Source: JAVBPA01 sp031549925 (GTDB taxonomy: Bacteria; Bacillota; Clostridia; Oscillospirales; CAG-272). From it: 10,385 nt of DNA. The notes below the pieces were generated by a model, which was given only the letters and a program-made list of their open reading frames with translations, made no database searches and was not told the origin of the DNA. This document shows, one piece after another, positions 5,950 through 10,385 of this stretch. Position 1 is the first letter of the stretch; each line of letters starts with the position of its first letter. The stretch is from the NCBI GenBank assembly GCA_031549925.1, contig JAVBPA010000084.1, positions 1-10,385 on the forward strand, read 5' to 3'. The position numbers and the translations under genes were made by a program.

Positions 5950-7350
5950 ATGTCGGAAGTTAATCCAGGCAAATCACTTTCAGAAAAATTATTTTATACT
6001 GCAAAGAATTTTTATGATAAAGCAGATGAATCCAAACTGGCAGAAATGAAAAAGTATTCTGACTCTTATATTAAATTTTTAAATTCTTCCAAAACGGAAC
6101 GTGAAGCCGTAAAATGCGGTATTGAAATGGCGGAATCTTACGGTTATAAAAATTATAACTTCGGCGACAAAATTGAAATAGGCGGAAAATATTATTATAA
6201 CAACCGCGGAAAATCACTATATATATTTAAATACGGAAATCGTCCGCTTTCCGATGGGATACACATAATGGCGGCTCATGTTGATTCACCCCGTCTTGAT
6301 TTAAAACAAAATCCTATTTATGAAAATAACGGAATGGTATTTTTTAAAACTCATTATTACGGAGGTATAAAAAAATATCAATGGACTGCTATTCCCCTCT
6401 CTCTTCACGGTACGGTAGCTAAACTTGACGGTACTACTGTTGATATATGTATCGGAGAAGATGAAAATGAACCGGTTTTATACATAACCGATTTACTCCC
6501 TCATTTAGCTAAAGATCAAATGGGAAAATCTCTCGGAGATGCTATACCGGGAGAATCTTTAAATTTGCTTGCAGGATGTACTCCGCTTAACCTCGAAGGC
6601 GCAGATGAAAAAATAAAACTTAATATATTGAATATTTTAAATGAAAAATACGGTATAACCGAATCTGATTTCATATCGGCTGAGTTATCGGCAGTTCCGG
6701 CAGACAAATGCCGTTATATCGGTTTTGACAGAGGTTTTATCGGAGGATATGGACACGATGACAGAGCTTGTGCCTATACTGAAATGACAGGGCTTTTCAT
6801 GTCGGAAGAAGCTGACCGTACAACTATGGTTATACTCTCAGATAAGGAAGAAACCGGTTCTGACGGCGTTTCAGGTATGCAAAGTATCGCTTTTACAGAT
6901 TTAATTGATCAGTTATGTATTGCGGGCAACGCCAATCCGGCTGTAGTCAGAGCTGCTTCCAGATGTTTATCCGCCGATGTTTCCGCCGCTTTTGATCCCA
7001 ATTTCGGTGACGTTTATGAAGTTAGGAATAATTCTTTTATAAACCGCGGGGTTGTTCTTACAAAATATACAGGTTCAAGAGGAAAATCCGGAACTTCCGA
7101 CGCAAGCGCGGAATTTGTAGGCTGGACAAGAGCATTATTTGAAAAAAACAACATAATTTGGCAAACTTCCGAACTTGGTAAAGTAGATCAAGGCGGAGGC
7201 GGAACGGTAGCAATGTATATCGCAGGTAAAAATATAGATACAGTAGATGTCGGTGTTCCGGTTTTATCAATGCATGCTCCGATGGAAGTAATATCATGCG
7301 CGGATTTATATATGACACATTTAGCTTTCGAAGCTTTTGCAAAAGCATAA
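5950..7350 (+). CDS. M18 family zinc aminopeptidase
   Basis: This 466-residue cytoplasmic dizinc exopeptidase of the aspartyl aminopeptidase (M18) family removes N-terminal residues, often acidic ones, from peptides. I chose the ATG at 5950 because GGAG lies 6 nt upstream; an in-frame TTG at 5923 immediately follows the previous stop but has no such site. The metal ligands and catalytic residues expected for M18 are visible: His110 and Asp112 in Ala-Ala-His-Val-Asp-Ser-Pro, Asp270 in Gly-His-Asp-Asp-Arg, and Glu300/Glu301 in Asp-Lys-Glu-Glu-Thr-Gly. Asp343 in Ser-Ala-Asp and His442 in Ser-Met-His complete the set. Its length fits the longer bacterial subgroup (aminopeptidase 1, ApeA-like) rather than the shorter one of about 430 residues, but I do not assign a symbol. 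It lies 27 nt after the transglycosylase and 28 nt before the asparagine synthase, consistent with one operon. Confidence 0.93.
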   Translation: MSEVNPGKSLSEKLFYTAKNFYDKADESKLAEMKKYSDSYIKFLNSSKTEREAVKCGIEMAESYGYKNYNFGDKIEIGGKYYYNNRGKSLYIFKYGNRPLSDGIHIMAAHVDSPRLDLKQNPIYENNGMVFFKTHYYGGIKKYQWTAIPLSLHGTVAKLDGTTVDICIGEDENEPVLYITDLLPHLAKDQMGKSLGDAIPGESLNLLAGCTPLNLEGADEKIKLNILNILNEKYGITESDFISAELSAVPADKCRYIGFDRGFIGGYGHDDRACAYTEMTGLFMSEEADRTTMVILSDKEETGSDGVSGMQSIAFTDLIDQLCIAGNANPAVVRAASRCLSADVSAAFDPNFGDVYEVRNNSFINRGVVLTKYTGSRGKSGTSDASAEFVGWTRALFEKNNIIWQTSELGKVDQGGGGTVAMYIAGKNIDTVDVGVPVLSMHAPMEVISCADLYMTHLAFEAFAKA

Positions 7351-7364
7351 TTAATACAAATAAA

Positions 7365-7370
7365 AGAGGA
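7365..7370 (+). promoter_or_regulatory. Ribosome binding site supporting a TTG start
   Basis: AGAGGA lies 8 nt before the TTG at 7379, a normal distance. No ATG is available at this position in the frame, so the site supports the non-ATG start of the asparagine synthase. Confidence 0.75.
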
Positions 7371-7378
7371 TTTATACA

Positions 7379-9256
7379 TTGTGCGGATTTGTCGGTTTTA
7401 CCGGATTATATGAAAATAAAATAGAATATATTCGAAAAATGAGTGACCGTATAATCCACCGGGGACCGGACATGTATGGAGAATATATTTCACCAAACGG
7501 AAATGTAGCAATGGCTTTCCGGCGTCTCAGTATTCTTGATTTAAGCGAAGCAGGTTCGCAGCCTATGTCTTCCCCGGATGATAATTATAAAATTGTATTT
7601 AACGGAGAAATATATAACTTCCTGTCATTGCGCAGTCAATTGGAACTTTGCGGTTATAAATTTTATTCTCAATGCGATACTGAAGTAATTCTCGCCGCAT
7701 ACGATAAATATGGTTTTGATATGGTTTCACATTTGCGCGGTATGTTTTCTTTTGTCATACATGATATAAAAAAGAATATACTTTTCGGCGCGAGAGATTT
7801 TTTTGGCATAAAGCCTTTCTATTACGGAAAACTAAAAAACGGAGGATTAATCTTCGGTTCTGAAATAAAATCGTTTTTAGAATGTCCTTTGTTTGAAAAA
7901 AAGATAAATCAATCGGTTATCCGATCCTTTTTAACTTTTCAATACAGCGCAACAGAAGAAACTTTTTTTTCTGGAGTTAATAAACTTCCCGCCGCCCATT
8001 ATTTTATTTATAGTTTATCTGAAAACACAATAACATTAAAAAAATATTGGGATGTAAATTTTCAAGCTTCATACGAAGAATCATTTGAGAAACGCGTTCA
8101 TCGTCTTGATGAAGTAATACGGGAATCTGTTACGGCACACCGTATAGCGGACGTTAAAGTCGGAGCTTTTTTATCGGGCGGCGTTGACAGCAGTTATATA
8201 ACCGCTGCTATGATGCCCGATAAAACATTTTCTGTAGGTTTTGATTTTGAACAATACGGAATTGACGCAGCGGAAGCAGCTAAATTTAATGAAAATGTAT
8301 ATGCGGAAAAACTATCCAAAATATTAGGTATAAACAACTATTGCAAAATAATCGGCGGCGACGAATGTATGGATATTTTGCCTGTAATTCAATATCATAT
8401 GGATGAACCGCAGGCTAATCCTTCATCAATACCTCTGTATTTTTTGGCAAAACTCGCTTCAGAACATGTAACGGTCGTATTATCGGGAGAAGGTTCTGAT
8501 GAAATATATGCAGGTTATGAATGGTACGGTGAAAATTTTAAATCAAATATATATAAAAAATTACCTTCGTTTATCCGAAATCCGGCAGCAAGTTTTGCTG
8601 AAAAAAACAAATATTTCCGCGGCCGTGAATTTTTAATACGCAACAGCGGAAAACCTGAAAATTATTTTATCGGACAAGCTCTTGTATATCCGAAAGATGA
8701 AGCAGTATCTATTTTAAAAGAACCTTATAAAAATGGTTACAGCGTTGATTCTATAACTGATAAGATATACAGCCGTGTCACGAAATGGGATGAACTTACC
8801 AAAAAGCAATATCTTGATATAAATTTATGGCTTCCGGGAGATATATTATTAAAAGCCGATAAAATGTCTATGGCTCATTCACTTGAATTGAGAGTACCTT
8901 TCCTTGACAGATATGTTATGGAGGACGCGGCGACATTACCTTCCGAATATAAAATAGATACAAAACAGACAAAAAAAATTCTTCGCTGTGCATCAGGTTT
9001 AACAATACCTGATGAATGGGCAAACAGACCTAAAAAAGGTTTCCCGGTTCCTATAAGACACTGGTTTACCACAAAAAAATGGTATGATTATATAATGGAA
9101 TATTTTTTATCTGATTTTGCGAAAGAATTTTTTGACTGCGGGCAGCTTGCGTTTTTAGCGGCAGATCATTATAACAAAATTAAAAACAACGCCAGAAAAA
9201 TATATACTGCTTTAACTTTTTTGATTTGGTACAAAAGATTTTTTATCGATGAATAA
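7379..9256 (+). CDS. asnB: Asparagine synthase, glutamine-hydrolysing (class II amidotransferase)
   Basis: This 625-residue cytoplasmic enzyme is predicted to make asparagine from aspartate, glutamine and ATP. The start is TTG at 7379, fixed by chemistry: the family needs Cys2 exposed after removal of the initiator Met, and the protein begins Met-Cys-Gly-Phe. Glutaminase-domain residues are intact: Cys2, the Arg pair at 48-49, Asn75-Gly-Glu77 and Asp100. The synthetase domain has the pyrophosphate loop Ser-Gly-Gly-Val-Asp-Ser-Ser at 266-272 and the Ser-Gly-Glu-Gly-Ser-Asp-Glu motif at 369-375. Length is usual for bacterial AsnB. It lies between the M18 peptidase (28 nt) and ligA (5 nt), so it is probably cotranscribed. 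Some AsnB-type enzymes amidate cell-wall peptides instead (B. subtilis AsnB, corynebacterial LtsA). The nearby transglycosylase makes that alternative worth keeping. Confidence 0.9.
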   Translation: MCGFVGFTGLYENKIEYIRKMSDRIIHRGPDMYGEYISPNGNVAMAFRRLSILDLSEAGSQPMSSPDDNYKIVFNGEIYNFLSLRSQLELCGYKFYSQCDTEVILAAYDKYGFDMVSHLRGMFSFVIHDIKKNILFGARDFFGIKPFYYGKLKNGGLIFGSEIKSFLECPLFEKKINQSVIRSFLTFQYSATEETFFSGVNKLPAAHYFIYSLSENTITLKKYWDVNFQASYEESFEKRVHRLDEVIRESVTAHRIADVKVGAFLSGGVDSSYITAAMMPDKTFSVGFDFEQYGIDAAEAAKFNENVYAEKLSKILGINNYCKIIGGDECMDILPVIQYHMDEPQANPSSIPLYFLAKLASEHVTVVLSGEGSDEIYAGYEWYGENFKSNIYKKLPSFIRNPAASFAEKNKYFRGREFLIRNSGKPENYFIGQALVYPKDEAVSILKEPYKNGYSVDSITDKIYSRVTKWDELTKKQYLDINLWLPGDILLKADKMSMAHSLELRVPFLDRYVMEDAATLPSEYKIDTKQTKKILRCASGLTIPDEWANRPKKGFPVPIRHWFTTKKWYDYIMEYFLSDFAKEFFDCGQLAFLAADHYNKIKNNARKIYTALTFLIWYKRFFIDE

Positions 9257-9261
9257 AGCTT

Positions 9262-10385
9262 ATGATTGATAATATGGAAAATATTGAAATAAAAGAAAAA
9301 ATAGAAAAACTGCGTGAATATATAAACTATCATTCAAAAAAATATCATACCGATGATTCGCCCGAAATATCGGATTATGATTATGATATGGTTTATCTCG
9401 AATTGTCGGAACTCGAAAAATTATATCCGCAGTATTATGATCCGAATTCTCCCACACAGCGTGTCGGCGGAATTATTTCGGATGGATTTGAGAAAGTAAC
9501 TCATTCCGTTCAAATGAAAAGCTTAACTGATGTTTTTTCATTTGATGAACTTTATGAATTTATAAATAAATATTCAATGTACGGTGATTTTTCATCGGAA
9601 TATAAAATTGACGGTTTATCTGTTTCTCTGATATACGAAAACGGACAATTTGTCCGCGCCGCAACAAGGGGGGACGGATTGGTTGGAGAAGATGTATCAA
9701 ATAATATAAGGACAATAAAATCGATTCCGCTTAATATCGAATACCAAGGACTTCTCGAAATCAGAGGAGAAGTTTATATGCCGAAAAGTTCATTTAATTT
9801 ATTAAACGAAAAACGGATGCAGCAAAATTTACCTTTGTTCGCAAACCCCAGAAACGCTGCGGCAGGTTCCCTAAGACAGCTTGATTCCTCAATTGTTTCG
9901 GAACGCGGTCTTGAAATGTTCGCTTTTAATATCCAAAGATGTGACCGTCATTTTAAATTGCACAGTGAGGGAATAGATTTTATAAAGTCTTTGGGGTTTA
10001 ATATTATCCCTGATACTCTTGTCACATCAAATTACGATGAAATCGTATCATATATCAAAAAAACATCTTCTATCAGAAATGAACTTGAATATAATATTGA
10101 CGGTATTGTCGTTAATGTAAACGATATAGAAGCTAGAACGGAAATAGGTGAAAACACCAATGTCCCACGCTGGGCAGTTGCATATAAATTTCCTCCCGAC
10201 GAAAAGCAGACAAAGCTAACCGAAATCGTAATTAATGTAGGAAGAACAGGAGTACTTACACCAACAGCTGTCCTGGACGCAGTTTCACTTGCCGGTACTA
10301 CAGTACGGCGTGCTACACTGCACAATATTAATTATATAAAAGATAAGGATATCCGTATAGGTGATATAGTAACTGTACGCAAAGC
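9262..10385 (+). CDS. ligA: NAD-dependent DNA ligase, N-terminal part, cut by the window edge
   Basis: The first 374 codons of the ligase that seals nicks during replication and repair using NAD+; the frame is open to the right edge. The ATG at 9262 is 5 nt after the asnB stop with no strong ribosome site, suggesting coupling; ATG 9274 is an alternative. The NMN-binding domain Ia shows Tyr28-His29, Asp38 and Tyr41-Asp42. The adenylation domain has the AMP-accepting Lys115 in Lys-Ile-Asp-Gly, the same number as in E. coli. It also has Thr-Arg-Gly-Asp-Gly, Glu170 in Arg-Gly-Glu-Val, the Asn-Pro-Arg-Asn-Ala-Ala-Ala-Gly block, motif V Lys309, and the start of the OB fold (Val-Gly-Arg-Thr-Gly). 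Motif IV reads Asp-Gly-Ile-Val-Val-Asn: Asn285 (AAT, 10114-10116) replaces the lysine equivalent to E. coli Lys290. The missing part should hold the zinc finger, helix-hairpin-helix and BRCT regions. Confidence 0.93.
   Translation, partial: MIDNMENIEIKEKIEKLREYINYHSKKYHTDDSPEISDYDYDMVYLELSELEKLYPQYYDPNSPTQRVGGIISDGFEKVTHSVQMKSLTDVFSFDELYEFINKYSMYGDFSSEYKIDGLSVSLIYENGQFVRAATRGDGLVGEDVSNNIRTIKSIPLNIEYQGLLEIRGEVYMPKSSFNLLNEKRMQQNLPLFANPRNAAAGSLRQLDSSIVSERGLEMFAFNIQRCDRHFKLHSEGIDFIKSLGFNIIPDTLVTSNYDEIVSYIKKTSSIRNELEYNIDGIVVNVNDIEARTEIGENTNVPRWAVAYKFPPDEKQTKLTEIVINVGRTGVLTPTAVLDAVSLAGTTVRRATLHNINYIKDKDIRIGDIVTVRK

Noticed and set aside
7058..7379. Two overlapping antisense reading frames across the end of the M18 peptidase gene
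   Set aside because: Both mirror conserved codons of the peptidase, including its metal-binding end, and neither resembles a real protein.
10032..10325. A 97-codon reading frame antisense to the DNA ligase gene
   Set aside because: It overlaps a clearly conserved coding frame throughout, has no ribosome site and shows no recognisable domain.
1..10385. Search for insertion sequences, CRISPR repeats, tRNA or rRNA genes, attachment sites and toxin-antitoxin or defence genes
   Set aside because: None was seen. No transposase-like protein, regularly spaced repeat, cloverleaf or terminal inverted repeat was recognised, though reading by eye could miss a small noncoding RNA.

Overview
The window looks like chromosomal DNA from an AT-rich, Gram-positive-type anaerobe of the Clostridia (my best guess is an Oscillospirales-like gut or digester lineage). 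The reasons are the low GC, strong AGGAG/AAGGTGAT-type ribosome sites, consensus sigma-A promoters, a lipoprotein sugar-binding protein of a kind expanded in Clostridia, and the coaE - lytic transglycosylase - M18 peptidase gene order. No mobile element, CRISPR array, tRNA, rRNA or phage gene was seen. The window is densely coding, and no gap reaches 300 bases.

Region 1 (1-2610, + strand) is a carbohydrate module. It holds a lipoprotein ABC-type solute-binding protein followed 24 nt later by a Gfo/Idh/MocA dehydrogenase, and ends at a strong rho-independent terminator. That terminator also serves the convergent gene of region 2.

Region 2 (2660-3567) holds a class II (zinc) sugar-phosphate aldolase on the - strand. 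It reads from a perfect TTGACA-17-TATAAT promoter. A second, divergent promoter (TTGAAA-17-TATAAT) in the same 239-bp spacer drives the + strand genes to the right.

Region 3 (3568-10385, + strand) begins with a second, unrelated Gfo/Idh/MocA dehydrogenase. It continues into closely packed housekeeping genes: dephospho-CoA kinase (coaE), a membrane-anchored lytic transglycosylase, an M18 aminopeptidase, a glutamine-dependent asparagine synthase and the first 374 codons of NAD-dependent DNA ligase (ligA), which runs off the right edge. From coaE to ligA the spacing is about -3 to +28 nt with no terminator, so this is probably one transcript. It may be fed by the promoter at 3488-3516.

The left half probably imports and breaks down a sugar or sugar acid, but neither the sugar nor the permeases can be identified here. 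The right half is core metabolism and cell-wall maintenance. The best second-look items are two substitutions at normally invariant active-site positions: Asn instead of Ser/Thr in the CoaE Walker A loop, and Asn instead of Lys in LigA motif IV. A 12-nt repeat that could compete with the shared terminator is a third. I did not find a convincing new biological system.
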